Shown here: one piece after another, positions 16,511-26,445 of the stretch
Layout: every line of letters begins with the position of its first letter
Position numbering within the stretch: position 1 is the stretch's first letter
Assembly: GCF_900167075.1 (NCBI RefSeq)
Contig: NZ_FUWH01000001.1
Location: 62,001 to 126,000 of the forward strand
Direction: 5' to 3'
DNA: 64,000 nucleotides
From: Sediminibacterium ginsengisoli
GTDB lineage: Bacteria; Bacteroidota; Bacteroidia; Chitinophagales; Chitinophagaceae
Translations under genes and position numbers: made by a program
Notes under the pieces: model-generated
The model's input: only the letters and a program-made list of their open reading frames with translations
Databases searched by the model: none
What the model was told of the DNA's origin: nothing

Positions 16511-17770
16511 ATGACGGAACTGTATACCATCATCTGTATCGTGGCAACCCTGATCCTGATCGGCTTTTTTGCCGGTTATGAGATCGCATTTGTCAGCGCC
16601 AACAGGTTGAGTATAGAGCTGAAGAAAAAACAAGGCAAAAAAAGCGGCATCATACTCGCCGGTTTTGTAGAACACCCCGCACGTTTTATCGGTACCTGCC
16701 TGATCGGGCTGAATGTGTTCCTGGTAATTTATGGCTTGCTTTTCGATGGTTTCCTGAAAAGCATCGCCTGGAACCCGCTGCACATCAAAAATGAATATTT
16801 AAAGCTGATCATCGATACCATATTATCATCCATACTTGTGCTCGTGATCGGCGAATTCATTCCCAAAGCCATCTTCAAAGCCCGGAACGATGCATTGCTG
16901 GCTTTCTTTGCGCCGGTTGCGCAGTTCTTCCATACATTGTTCCAGCCGCTTACAAGCCTGTTTGTAAATATTTCCCAGTGGATCCTTAAATACCTGTTCA
17001 ATGTGCGGATGAACGAACGCAGCGAAGTGTTCAGCAAGGTAGACCTGGAGCATTTTTTCCAGCAGACCAAAGAACAGGACGAGGATAACCAGGAGCTGAA
17101 TACCGAACTTTTCGAGAATGCGCTCAGTCTCCCAACCGTAAAGATCCGCCAGTGCCTGGTGCCGAGAACGGAGATTGAAGGCGTAGACATCAACTGGACG
17201 GTGGAAGAAGTAAAAAGCCATTTCATCAGCACAAAACTCAGTAAACTGATCGTGTATGATGATTCAATCGACAATATACTCGGTTATGTTCACCAGATAG
17301 ACCTGTTCAAAAGACCGGGAAATATCAAATCCGTACTGCACCCTATTATGGCAGTGCCGGAAAGTATGAGTGCGGCAGATCTGATCAACAAATTCACCAA
17401 GGAACAGAAGAGCATTGCCTGGGTAGTGGATGAATTTGGCGGAACCGCAGGGATCGTTACCATGGAAGATGTGCTCGAAGAAATATTCGGAGAGATCCAG
17501 GACGAATATGATGTGGAAGAATTTGTAGAGAACCAGCTTGCTGAAGATGAATTTATTTTCAGCGGTCGTCTCGAGCTGGATTACCTGAATGAGAAATACG
17601 ACATGAATTTCCCTGTTTCGGAATCCGAAACCTTAAGCGGTTACATCATACACAAACATGAAGCGATCCCCAAACAGAAAGAAACCATCATCATTGGCGA
17701 TTACCGATTCGACATCCTGAATGTAAGCGAGACCCGCATTGATATGGTTAAGATGAAGATACTCAGGTAA
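16511..17770 (+). CDS. CorC/TlyC family membrane protein with CBS pair
   Basis: This 419-residue protein consists of a DUF21/CNNM transmembrane domain (residues ~1-180, several helices with an IGEFIPK motif), two CBS domains (~200-320) and a CorC_HlyC C-terminal domain (SGRLELDYLNEKY...RIDMVKMKIL). The family is linked to magnesium or cobalt efflux; in Bacteroidota a relative, GldE, takes part in gliding. The ATG at 16511 fits the first membrane helix; an upstream in-frame ATG would add a Cys/Phe-rich stretch without homologous character. Confidence 0.85.
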   Translation: MTELYTIICIVATLILIGFFAGYEIAFVSANRLSIELKKKQGKKSGIILAGFVEHPARFIGTCLIGLNVFLVIYGLLFDGFLKSIAWNPLHIKNEYLKLIIDTILSSILVLVIGEFIPKAIFKARNDALLAFFAPVAQFFHTLFQPLTSLFVNISQWILKYLFNVRMNERSEVFSKVDLEHFFQQTKEQDEDNQELNTELFENALSLPTVKIRQCLVPRTEIEGVDINWTVEEVKSHFISTKLSKLIVYDDSIDNILGYVHQIDLFKRPGNIKSVLHPIMAVPESMSAADLINKFTKEQKSIAWVVDEFGGTAGIVTMEDVLEEIFGEIQDEYDVEEFVENQLAEDEFIFSGRLELDYLNEKYDMNFPVSESETLSGYIIHKHEAIPKQKETIIIGDYRFDILNVSETRIDMVKMKILR

Positions 17771-17817
17771 CGGCTGATACTGTTTACCTGCCGGCTATAA
17801 CTCCCAAGACCGATCTT

Positions 17818-20202
17818 ATGTACAATTGTAAAAGCCTGGCTTTTGCGGCCGGCCTGTTGCTTATATGTAACAGCCTCGCTGCGCAGAAAACGGATGCTGT
17901 TATCAATGAATATGCAATCAATTATCCGAATGAGCGCATTTATGTGCATTTTGATAATTCATTGTATGTGCCCGGCGATACGGTATGGTATAAGGTTTAT
18001 ACCATGGCAGGCTTCCTTCCCACTTCTTTCAGTAAAAACGTTTACATAGACTGGAGCGATCAGAGCGGCAAAGTACTAGCGCACCAGTTGCTGGCGCTGG
18101 AGAATGCAACCGCAGCCGCGCAGTTTGTGATCCCTGAAAACTTTACAGGTAATGCGCTTTTTACAACGGCCTACACAAAATGGATGCTGAACGGAGATCC
18201 TGATTTTTTATTCAGGAGGCAATTGTCTGTAGTAACGGGAACGCCACCAAAACCCGAAGAACGCCAGGCGATTAAAACATCACTTAACTTTTTTCCTGAA
18301 GGCGGTTATGGCGTAAGCGGGCTCGGCAGCCGGCTGGCACTTAAAGCAACGGACCAGTGGGGCAATCCTGCAGAAGTGCGCGGCATTATCAAAGACGATC
18401 AGCAAAAAACAATAGACAGTTTTGCGACCACGCATAATGGCATGGGCCAGCTTGAAATAACCGCACAGCCCGGCGTAAAATATACTGCGGAATGGATTGC
18501 AGCTGATGGTAAGATCCAGCGCACGGCTTTGCCTGCCTTTAAGCAGGATGGAATACTATTGAAAGTAGATAATGTGCCTGGCCACAAAAAGGTTCGTATC
18601 AGTACGCTTCCCGGCAAACAGCAGTTGTATAAAGACTACCGGCTGCTGGTGACCATGCAGCAGCGCGTGGTTTATATGACTACACTGCAGTTCAAAGACA
18701 ATCATCCGTTTGTGGAAATCAATATACCTGTATCCGAACTTCCTTCGGGTATCATGGTGGTTTCATTACTTGCTGCGAACTGGCAGCCTGTGGCGGAAAG
18801 GATCAGTTTTGTGTATGACAGGAATTCTGTTTTATATCCCGGCATGAAAATCATCCGCCGGCAACCGGAAGCCCGCGCATTGAATGAGCTGGAACTGCTG
18901 TACCACGATACATTTCCGGCAAGCATGTCTGTATCCGTAACCGATGCAGCCCTTGCGGATACTACAGCAACAGATAATAATATTGTCAGCAGCCTTTTAT
19001 TGTCGGAAGAGCTGAAGGGCAGGATATATGACCCCGCGTATTATTTTTCAGACAGTTCCGAAGAGATCAAAAGCAATATGGACCTGGTAATGCTTACAAA
19101 CGGCTGGCGCAATTACAACTGGCAAAAGATCGTGCAGCGCACAAAACCGGTATTTCAATATGCCCCGGATACAACTTACATGGTATTCTCCGGACAGATC
19201 AGGAATGTGCCGTTTCGCATTATGCGCAAAGATGTTGGCCTCATCAGTTTTTCATTCAAAGACGCAAAGCCGGTGGAAAGAAAGGACCTGCTTTTCAAAA
19301 AAGACGGCTCGTTTACAGACAGTAGCCTGATCATTTTCGATACCGCAAAACTCACTTATCGCTTCCCCATGGACAAAACCGGGCTTGTTACCTCCGATAT
19401 CCTGTTTTTCCGCGACAAGGTCCCTGCACCGTTATCTGTTACGCCCTGGCAACAAAGAATGCCGGGTAGTAAAGTATTGCCGGGGATTACTGTGCCGGGA
19501 TATGACAGCCTGGTGAAGCAGCTGACGATTTTACCCAATGTAGTAGTGAAGAGTAAGGCGCAGCCGGCACTGTCGACGGCCGATGAACTGGAGCAATTAT
19601 ACGCCGGCGACCTGGCCAAAAATGCACCGGGCTACAAATATGATATTGAGAATGATCCGGGAACAACCGGCCATACCAATATCATGAATTACCTGTTAGG
19701 GCGCGTGCCCGGGCTGATATCCGGCAGGAACGGGCCACAGTTCATGCGTGTTTCCAGGCTTAATACGGGAGAGATCAGTTATTTTCTGAATGATATGGTA
19801 ACGGATTTTGAAAATATATCCACTATCCATCCCAGTGATATCGCATTTGTGAAAGCGATACCGGGTTACTATGTAGGAGCACCTAATGGCGGCAGCTCAG
19901 GAAGTATCCTGATCTACACTAAAAAAGACTACGTAGCCGGTAAAATGCGGCGAAAGGAAATACTGGTGGAAGGCTATACCGTTACCCGCCAGTTTTACCA
20001 GCCGGATTACAGTCAAACGACGAGCCCGGCACCCGATAACAGGCGTACGCTTTACTGGAACCCCAACCTGACCAGGGATGCCGCATCAAAAGCATATAAG
20101 TTCGCTTTTTATAATAACGATCATTCACGCAGGCTGAAAGTGATCATCGAGGGCGTGAATACAGACGGGAAACTGATCCGGTCAGAAAAGCTGATAGAAT
20201 AA
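17818..20202 (+). CDS. MG2-type/plug-domain secreted protein, copy 1
   Basis: This 794-residue protein has a signal peptide (cleavage after SLAAQ). An alpha-2-macroglobulin MG2-like beta domain follows (YVHFDNSLYVPGDTVWYKVY), then further beta sandwiches, and around residues 590-710 a TonB-receptor plug-like domain (MNYLLGRVPGL, AFVKAIPGYYV, GGSSGSILIYTKKD). No beta-barrel follows, so it is not a TonB-dependent transporter. Proteins of this plan are common in Bacteroidota and of unknown role, probably periplasmic or outer-membrane-associated. The next gene is a close paralogue. Confidence 0.75.
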   Translation: MYNCKSLAFAAGLLLICNSLAAQKTDAVINEYAINYPNERIYVHFDNSLYVPGDTVWYKVYTMAGFLPTSFSKNVYIDWSDQSGKVLAHQLLALENATAAAQFVIPENFTGNALFTTAYTKWMLNGDPDFLFRRQLSVVTGTPPKPEERQAIKTSLNFFPEGGYGVSGLGSRLALKATDQWGNPAEVRGIIKDDQQKTIDSFATTHNGMGQLEITAQPGVKYTAEWIAADGKIQRTALPAFKQDGILLKVDNVPGHKKVRISTLPGKQQLYKDYRLLVTMQQRVVYMTTLQFKDNHPFVEINIPVSELPSGIMVVSLLAANWQPVAERISFVYDRNSVLYPGMKIIRRQPEARALNELELLYHDTFPASMSVSVTDAALADTTATDNNIVSSLLLSEELKGRIYDPAYYFSDSSEEIKSNMDLVMLTNGWRNYNWQKIVQRTKPVFQYAPDTTYMVFSGQIRNVPFRIMRKDVGLISFSFKDAKPVERKDLLFKKDGSFTDSSLIIFDTAKLTYRFPMDKTGLVTSDILFFRDKVPAPLSVTPWQQRMPGSKVLPGITVPGYDSLVKQLTILPNVVVKSKAQPALSTADELEQLYAGDLAKNAPGYKYDIENDPGTTGHTNIMNYLLGRVPGLISGRNGPQFMRVSRLNTGEISYFLNDMVTDFENISTIHPSDIAFVKAIPGYYVGAPNGGSSGSILIYTKKDYVAGKMRRKEILVEGYTVTRQFYQPDYSQTTSPAPDNRRTLYWNPNLTRDAASKAYKFAFYNNDHSRRLKVIIEGVNTDGKLIRSEKLIE

Positions 20203-20310
20203 TACCGATCGGCAAATGACGGATTGCTTCGCCGATCATCCTTAACTTTAGAAGCTTATAATCAGGGCAGCCGGTTTAATGCTGATGCCTGAACCCCAAG
20301 ATTAAATCTT

Positions 20311-22698
20311 ATGTTCCATCGTAAAAGTTTCGCTTTTGCAGCAGTTCTGTTGTTGATATATGGTAGCCTTGCTGCACAGAAAAAGGATGCTGTTATCAAT
20401 GAATATGCTGTCAATTATCCGAATGAGCGCATTTATGTGCATTTCGATAATTCGTTGTACACAACCGGCGATACGGTATGGTATAAAGTCTATGCCATGG
20501 CAGGATTTACGCCAACTTCTTTCAGCAAAAACGTTTACATGGATTGGAGTGATCTGAGCGGAAAAGTACTGGCGCACCAGCTTCTTCCGCTGGAAAACGG
20601 AACTGCCGCCGCACAGTTTGTGATTCCCGGAACCTTTACCGGCAATACTCTTTTTGCAACGGCTTACACCAGATGGATGCTGAACGCTGATTCTGCTTTT
20701 TTATTCAGAAGACAATTTCCTGTAGTAACCGGAACGCCACCAAAACCTGAAGAACGCCAGACCATCAGAACTTCGCTTAACTTTTTCCCTGAAGGCGGTT
20801 ATGGCGTAAGCGGACTCAGCAGCAGGCTTGCGTTCAAAGCAACGGATCAGTGGGGTAATCCTGCAGAAGTGCGGGGTGTTATCAAAGATGAACAGGGAAA
20901 GATAACAGACAGTTTTACAACCATACATGATGGCATGGGCCAGTTTGAAATAACAGCGCAGCCCGGGACAAAATATACCGCGGAATGGAGTGCCGCCGAT
21001 GGCAGAATACAGCGGACAGCACTGCCCATATTCAGGCAGAATGGCATCTTATTGAAAGTTGACAACGCACCCGGAAGTAAAAAGATCCGCATCACTGTGC
21101 CGCAGGGGCAGCAGCAGGCATATAATGGTCATCATTTGCTGGTAACCATGCAGCAGCAGGTGGTTTATATGGCTACACTGCAGTTTAAGAACGGCAGCAC
21201 GTTTATAGAAACAAATATTCCTGCAGGCGAATTTCCTTCCGGTATTATGGTGGTTTCATTGCTTACTGCCAACTGGCAGCCCGTAGCGGAAAGGATCACT
21301 TTTATGTATGACGATAGTTCTGTACTGCATCCCGGACTGAAAAGTATCCGCAAACAAACGGATGCGCGCGGACTGAATGAACTCGAACTTTTATACAACG
21401 ATACATTTCCTGCAAGCATATCGGTATCTGTTACCGATGCAGCAACCGCAGACAGCACGGCAACGGATAATAATATCGTCAGCAGCCTGTTATTGTCGGA
21501 AGAGCTGAAAGGAAGGATTTACAATCCCGACTATTATTTTTCAGATACCACGGCTGAAGTAAGAAAGAACATGGACCTGGTAATGCTCACGAATGGCTGG
21601 CGCAATTATAACTGGCAAAAGATCGTGCAGGGCATTAAACCTGTATTTGAATATGCACCCGATACCACCTATATGGTATTTTCCGGGCAGATCAGGAATG
21701 TTCCGCCGGGCGTAATGCGTAATGGTAACGGGCTTGTAAGTTTTACATTCAAAGACGCAAAGCCGGTAGAAAGGAAAGACCTGCTCTTTAAAAAAGATGG
21801 TTTTTTCACAGACAGCACCCTGATCCTTTTCGACACGGCAAGAATCACGTACCGCTTTCCCACAGATAAAAGCGGGATGGCAACTTCGGATATCCTGTTT
21901 TTCCGCGACAGGTTACCAGCGCCTTTAACCATGGCTCCATGGCAGCAGCATACACCGGGTAAGAAGATCTTACCCCGTATTGAAATGCAGCAGAACGACA
22001 ACTTCAGGAAAGACCTGACGCTTTTACCCAATGTAATAGTGAAAAGCAGGCCGCAACCGCAGTTGTCGCCAGCAGAACAGCTGGAAGAGAAATATGCGAG
22101 TGATATCGCGAAAAGCGCAAATGGTTATAAATATGATGTTGAAGCTGATCCCGGTATTTTCGGATATACCAATATCCTCGAATATCTCCCGGGCCGCGTT
22201 CCGGGGCTGACATATGCAAACGGCGAGCTTTATTTCATGCGTTACACCAAGATCAGCGGGCAGCCGGACCCGCCTGCTTATTTCGTGAATGATATACTGA
22301 CGGATAAAGACGGCATCAAAGTCATCAACCCCAGGCAGATCGCATTTATGAAAGTGATACCAGGCTATTATGTGGCTGCACCCAACGGCGGAACCGGCAG
22401 TATTCTGATCTATACCAAAAAAGACTATGAAAATACCTCTGTGAAACGCGCAGAACTGGTAGTGGAAGGGTACACTGTTACCCGGGAATTTTACCAGCCC
22501 GACTACAGCAAGGGCTCTGATCCGGCGCCGGACAACAGGCGTACTTTATACTGGAACCCCAACCTGGCCCGGGATGCGGCATCGAAAGCCTGTAAGATAG
22601 CTTTTTACAATAACGACCATTCACGCAGGCTGAAAGTGATCATTGAGGGCGTAAATACAGACGGAAAACTGATCCGGGTAGAAAAAATGATACAATAA
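20311..22698 (+). CDS. MG2-type/plug-domain secreted protein, copy 2
   Basis: This 795-residue paralogue of the preceding gene is collinear over its whole length: same signal peptide, NYPNERIYVHFDNSLY block, plug-like NILEYLPGRVPGL and the same C-terminal VIIEGVNTDGKLIR. Divergence is concentrated around residues 560-640, the region that leads into the plug. The two genes lie 108 bp apart in tandem, so they arose by duplication. The N-terminal region is nearly identical at DNA level, while the plug-proximal part has changed, which suggests altered binding specificity. Confidence 0.75.
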   Translation: MFHRKSFAFAAVLLLIYGSLAAQKKDAVINEYAVNYPNERIYVHFDNSLYTTGDTVWYKVYAMAGFTPTSFSKNVYMDWSDLSGKVLAHQLLPLENGTAAAQFVIPGTFTGNTLFATAYTRWMLNADSAFLFRRQFPVVTGTPPKPEERQTIRTSLNFFPEGGYGVSGLSSRLAFKATDQWGNPAEVRGVIKDEQGKITDSFTTIHDGMGQFEITAQPGTKYTAEWSAADGRIQRTALPIFRQNGILLKVDNAPGSKKIRITVPQGQQQAYNGHHLLVTMQQQVVYMATLQFKNGSTFIETNIPAGEFPSGIMVVSLLTANWQPVAERITFMYDDSSVLHPGLKSIRKQTDARGLNELELLYNDTFPASISVSVTDAATADSTATDNNIVSSLLLSEELKGRIYNPDYYFSDTTAEVRKNMDLVMLTNGWRNYNWQKIVQGIKPVFEYAPDTTYMVFSGQIRNVPPGVMRNGNGLVSFTFKDAKPVERKDLLFKKDGFFTDSTLILFDTARITYRFPTDKSGMATSDILFFRDRLPAPLTMAPWQQHTPGKKILPRIEMQQNDNFRKDLTLLPNVIVKSRPQPQLSPAEQLEEKYASDIAKSANGYKYDVEADPGIFGYTNILEYLPGRVPGLTYANGELYFMRYTKISGQPDPPAYFVNDILTDKDGIKVINPRQIAFMKVIPGYYVAAPNGGTGSILIYTKKDYENTSVKRAELVVEGYTVTREFYQPDYSKGSDPAPDNRRTLYWNPNLARDAASKACKIAFYNNDHSRRLKVIIEGVNTDGKLIRVEKMIQ

Positions 22699-22747
22699 CA
22701 CAGGTTTGAACACTTAAAAATGGCAGGCCGTTTATTTTTGCATCCCG

Positions 22748-22755
22748 TAACTTTG
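22748..22755 (+). promoter_or_regulatory. -7 promoter box before tatC
   Basis: TAACTTTG lies 27 bp before the tatC ATG. A second match, TATTTTTG, stands at 22733-22740. No -33 TTTG is at the standard distance from either. Confidence 0.5.
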
Positions 22756-22781
22756 GCAACTTATAACAGTCCAATCATACA

Positions 22782-23630
22782 ATGGCATTATTAAACAGAA
22801 GCAGGGGTGGAAAGGCAGAGATGAGCTTTATAGATCATCTCGAAGAATTACGGATGCACATTATCCGTTCGGTACTGGCCATACTGATCATGGCGATCGT
22901 GGTCTTTATCTACAGGGACTGGGTATTCGATGTTGTGATCAAGGGACCGATCCGGCCCAATTTCATCAGTTATGAAATGTTATGCCGTTTCAGCCACTGG
23001 GCGCATATGGGCGATGCAATGTGTATGCCGCCTGTGAAAGTGCAGTTCCAGAGTCCTTCTTTCGGCGGCCAGTTCATCGGGAGTATCTCCATGTCGTTCA
23101 TCCTCGGTATTATCCTGGCGTTTCCCTACATTTTCTGGGAATTCTGGCGCTTTGTAAAACCTGCACTGAAAGAAAAAGAGCTCAGGAATACGCGTTTCAT
23201 CATTTTCTGGGTATCGTTTTTCTTCTTTATCGGTGCGGCTTTCGGGTATTTCCTGCTGGGGCCTTTTACTTTCAATTTCCTGGCCGGGTTCCAGCTGGGT
23301 ACGGAGGGAACCATTATGACCCTGCCAACACTGGGCGATTACCTGGATAATCTGACTAATATCATTCTTGGCTGCGGACTGGCATTTGAGCTGCCGGTGC
23401 TCGCTTTTGCGCTAACCAAAATAGGATTGATCACTCCGGGTTTTCTGCGCAAGACGCGTAAATATGCAGTGGTGATCATATTGCTGGTAGCGGCATTCAT
23501 TACGCCAAGTCCCGACTGGATGAGCCAGATGATCGTATTCATCCCCTTATGGTCGCTCTATGAACTGAGTATCATCATTTCGGCAAGGGTATACAAGGAA
23601 GAGCAGGAGAGAGAAGAGGAATGGAGTTGA
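22782..23630 (+). CDS. tatC: Sec-independent translocase subunit TatC
   Basis: This 282-residue polytopic protein recognises twin-arginine signal peptides. It has the conserved N-terminal MSFIDHLEELRMHIIRS, six membrane segments, FPYIFWEFWRFVKPAL in the second loop region and ITPSPDWMSQM near the end. The loop after the first helix is longer than in E. coli, as usual in Bacteroidota. No tatA/B gene is next to it. A Tat-type signal on the aminotransferase at 1731-3029 shows at least one likely client. Confidence 0.95.
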   Translation: MALLNRSRGGKAEMSFIDHLEELRMHIIRSVLAILIMAIVVFIYRDWVFDVVIKGPIRPNFISYEMLCRFSHWAHMGDAMCMPPVKVQFQSPSFGGQFIGSISMSFILGIILAFPYIFWEFWRFVKPALKEKELRNTRFIIFWVSFFFFIGAAFGYFLLGPFTFNFLAGFQLGTEGTIMTLPTLGDYLDNLTNIILGCGLAFELPVLAFALTKIGLITPGFLRKTRKYAVVIILLVAAFITPSPDWMSQMIVFIPLWSLYELSIIISARVYKEEQEREEEWS

Positions 23631-23740
23631 TGAACAGCTGCGGAAACCGCTAATTCCGCGTCAGGCAGGCTCTATCCGTTTATACATTTTTTTGAACAGG
23701 CAAAAGTCAAACAATTAACTTCACTTCACAAAACAGTAAC

Positions 23741-24196
23741 ATGAGCTTTGTTTTTGACCAGGCGAAACCCATAGCGATCGGATGCGATCATGCGGGACTG
23801 GAGTATAAGGATGCATTGGTAAAATGGCTGACCGGCAAAGGTTTCCAGGTAAAAGATTTCGGCACGTATTCGGCGGACTCTGTCGATTACCCGGATTTTA
23901 CCCACCCCACTGCATCGAGCGTGGAGAAAGGCGAGGCAGCTTTCGGCATCCTGCTCTGCGGAAGCGCCAACGGAGTGGCCATTACAGCCAATAAACACCA
24001 GGGCATCAGGGCCGGCCTGAGCTGGCAGAACGATGTGGCAGAACTGATCCGTAAGCATAACGATGCCAATATGATCTGCATCCCCGCCCGTTTTGTAGCC
24101 TATGCGCTGGCAGAACAGATGGTGGAAATATTCATGAATACGCCGTTTGAAGGCGGAAGACACGCTACACGTGTTGGAAAAATTGCTTGTACCTAA
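23741..24196 (+). CDS. rpiB: Ribose-5-phosphate isomerase B
   Basis: This 151-residue LacA/RpiB family enzyme interconverts ribose-5-phosphate and ribulose-5-phosphate in the pentose phosphate pathway. The N-terminal IAIGCDHAG, the catalytic Cys in GILLCGSANGV (C73) and the phosphate-binding C-terminal arginines (GGRHATRVGKI) are present. The length is standard for RpiB. It is followed 21 bp later by the M28 peptidase gene and may be co-transcribed with it. Confidence 0.94.
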   Translation: MSFVFDQAKPIAIGCDHAGLEYKDALVKWLTGKGFQVKDFGTYSADSVDYPDFTHPTASSVEKGEAAFGILLCGSANGVAITANKHQGIRAGLSWQNDVAELIRKHNDANMICIPARFVAYALAEQMVEIFMNTPFEGGRHATRVGKIACT

Positions 24197-24217
24197 ATCC
24201 TAACTATAAGAACAATT

Positions 24218-25759
24218 ATGAGAAAACTTGCACTATTATGCCTGCCCCTCTTAAGCACGGTGGCAATGGCGCAGGACAACTCTGCAAAATATGCGGAGCT
24301 GATCACTGCCAAGGGAATGAAAGATAAGCTGTCCATTATTGCCAGCGCAGAAATGGAAGGCCGCGAGACTGCAACTCCGGGACAGAAAAAAGCAGCTGCC
24401 TATATCGAGGAGCAATTCAAAAAAATGGGCCTGAAACCAGGTAACGGTAACAGCTACCAGCAGGTATATCCTGTTTACCGCGACCAGCTCACCGACAAAA
24501 AACTGTCTGTGAATGGTAAAGCTTATGAGTGGGATAAAGATTATGCATTCTCGCTGCAGGGTATTGCAAGCGGAGATCTGTCTTACGCCAACCTGGTATT
24601 TGCCGGATATGGTGTGGTAGATTCTGCGAACAATGTAAATGACCTGGCAGGTCTGGATGTGAAAGGTAAAATAGTAATGGTGCTTGATGGCAGTGCTACT
24701 GCAGCACCTGCACCGGCGCCGGGTGGTGGCCGCGGCCGTGGATTCTCTCCGGCTTCAGCTGCTGCAAAAGCTGCTGCTGCACGCAGGGCCGGCGCTGCCG
24801 GTCTGATCGTGGTATCTGCAGATTTCCCGCGCAGGATGCCTACACCGGTAAGAGGCAACATGTATATGAAAACCCCTGCCGTAACTCCTTTCACTACTGT
24901 AACCGTTTCAGCTGAAGTAGCTTCTGCATTACTGGGCAGAACCGCAAAACTGTCTATGGACGAACTGAAACAGGTAAACAAAGGCAACTACGTGGCGGAA
25001 CTGAAAATCTCTGCAGTAAAAACCAAAGAAAACCTGGAAAGCAGCAACGTAATTGCTGTGCTGCCTGGTACAGATAAAAAAGACGAATACGTATTCCTGA
25101 CCGCACACTACGATCACCTGGGCAAACAAGGCGATGTGATCTATTATGGCGCTGATGATGATGGTTCTGGAACAACTGCAGTACTGCAAATGGCAGAAGC
25201 ATTTACCACAGCTGCTAAAAAAGGCAACAAACCACGCCGCAGCATCGTTTTCATGACAGTAAGCGGCGAGGAGAAAGGACTGTGGGGTTCTGAGTACTAT
25301 TCAGAAAACCCGACTTTCCCGCTGGAAAAAACAACAGTAGACCTGAATACCGACATGGTTGGCCGTGTAGACACAGAGCGTAAACTGGCTGATACCCTCA
25401 ACTATGTATATGTGATCGGTCATGATAAACTGAGCAGTGACCTGCCGGTGATCAATGAAGGTGTGAACAACAAATACACCAAACTCACACTGGACTACAA
25501 ATTCGACGATCCTAAAGATGTGAACAGGATCTACTACCGTAGCGATCATTACAACTTTGCCCGCAAAGGAGTGCCTATCCTGTTCTTCTACGATGGTATG
25601 CTCCAGGCAGATTACCACAGACCAACTGATACGGTTGACAAAATCAATTTCGAACTGATGGAAAAACGTGTACGCATGATCTTCCACACAGGTTGGGAAA
25701 TTGCCAACAGGGATGAAATGCTGAAAAGGGATATTCCTTTGACCATGCCAGCCCGTTAA
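24218..25759 (+). CDS. Secreted M28 family zinc aminopeptidase
   Basis: This 513-residue protein has a signal peptide (cleavage after VAMAQ). A protease-associated domain sits at about residues 110-260 and an M28 catalytic domain follows. Zinc ligands and catalytic residues are recognisable: TAHYDHLG, YGADDDGSGT, VSGEEKGLWGS, DLNTDMVGR and RSDHYNF. The PA domain contains an unusual Ala/Pro/Gly/Arg low-complexity stretch (PAPAPGGGRGRGF then an alanine-rich run). It acts in the periplasm or outside and probably degrades peptides for nutrition. Confidence 0.92.
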   Translation: MRKLALLCLPLLSTVAMAQDNSAKYAELITAKGMKDKLSIIASAEMEGRETATPGQKKAAAYIEEQFKKMGLKPGNGNSYQQVYPVYRDQLTDKKLSVNGKAYEWDKDYAFSLQGIASGDLSYANLVFAGYGVVDSANNVNDLAGLDVKGKIVMVLDGSATAAPAPAPGGGRGRGFSPASAAAKAAAARRAGAAGLIVVSADFPRRMPTPVRGNMYMKTPAVTPFTTVTVSAEVASALLGRTAKLSMDELKQVNKGNYVAELKISAVKTKENLESSNVIAVLPGTDKKDEYVFLTAHYDHLGKQGDVIYYGADDDGSGTTAVLQMAEAFTTAAKKGNKPRRSIVFMTVSGEEKGLWGSEYYSENPTFPLEKTTVDLNTDMVGRVDTERKLADTLNYVYVIGHDKLSSDLPVINEGVNNKYTKLTLDYKFDDPKDVNRIYYRSDHYNFARKGVPILFFYDGMLQADYHRPTDTVDKINFELMEKRVRMIFHTGWEIANRDEMLKRDIPLTMPAR

Positions 25760-25781
25760 TCGCAACTGATTTAATATGCAG

Positions 25782-25811
25782 ATCCCCCGGTTATAGCCGG
25801 GGGATTTTTTT
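25782..25811 (+). terminator. Intrinsic terminator after M28 peptidase
   Basis: ATCCCCCGG, the loop TTATAG and CCGGGGGAT are followed by seven T residues. Confidence 0.92.
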
Positions 25812-25845
25812 GCTCGATAGATGAAAACTTCTATGTCCAATAATA

Positions 25846-25870
25846 AAGCCCGGCATCTCATGCCGGGCTT
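25846..25870 (-). terminator. Terminator hairpin for the convergent minus-strand gene
   Basis: A perfect 11-bp stem, AAGCCCGGCAT/ATGCCGGGCTT, has a 3-nt loop. Read on the minus strand it is followed by TATTATTGG, downstream of the secreted lipocalin-like gene. Confidence 0.7.
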
Positions 25871-25906
25871 ATAGTAATATCCCTGTAACGGAACAATTGA
25901 ATTTTC

Positions 25907-26392
25907 TTACCCTTTCTTCAATAAAAGAATAATATTTCCCGTAGGCTGCTCCAGTACAAGACGAAGATTGCTGTTCACAAAATCAGCTTTAATGGTTTCT
26001 TTTACTTTGTCGCCCTCGGCTTCTACAGTAGTGATGGTAGAGTTCGCTTCATCTACCGTATATGTAGCTTTTGTAGCACCCGTACCCGGAACACCGGAAT
26101 TCAGTTCGGCGGTACCATCGGCATTGAATTTAAAAGCCATCTTTTTGAAAACGCCTACCTGTTGTTTCATCATGCCCAATACCATGCTTTCCTGCTCAGG
26201 TTTAACCTGGCTTTTGATCGCTTCGCCTAAACTGAGGGAGTCCTTGTCCACATCATATTTAAAAGCAGGCGATGCATCTACAGCTGTGATAACCCAGTTG
26301 GATACGATATTGGTTTTTGTAACTTTTGTTTGTGCATTTACTGTCACCAGTGTAAAAGCCAATGCTAACAGCAGCAGACATTTTTGTTTCAT
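25907..26392 (-). CDS. Secreted lipocalin-like protein
   Basis: This 161-residue protein has a clear signal peptide (cleavage after TVNAQ) and a single beta-rich domain. The pattern AFKFNADGTAELNS...ATYTVDEANSTITT followed by a closing strand LLLKKG resembles the lipocalin-like/DUF4923-type proteins of Bacteroidota. No cysteines occur after the signal. It is expected in the periplasm. It lies 111 bp downstream of the deoxyhypusine-synthase-like gene but is separated from it by a terminator, so it has its own promoter. Ligand and role are unknown. Confidence 0.65.
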   Translation of the reverse strand: MKQKCLLLLALAFTLVTVNAQTKVTKTNIVSNWVITAVDASPAFKYDVDKDSLSLGEAIKSQVKPEQESMVLGMMKQQVGVFKKMAFKFNADGTAELNSGVPGTGATKATYTVDEANSTITTVEAEGDKVKETIKADFVNSNLRLVLEQPTGNIILLLKKG

Positions 26393-26445
26393 GAAATTGG
26401 TTTGAGTTTGGGAATCTGATTCGCAGGACTATTTAAAGATAAGAA

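Noticed and set aside
20203..20310. Hairpin GATCGGC...GCCGATC as a terminator between the tandem copies
   Set aside because: Only a 7-bp stem with a long loop and no T-run; not strong enough to list.
17818..22698. Calling the tandem MG2-plug proteins TonB-dependent transporters
   Set aside because: The plug-like segment is near the C-terminus and no beta-barrel follows.
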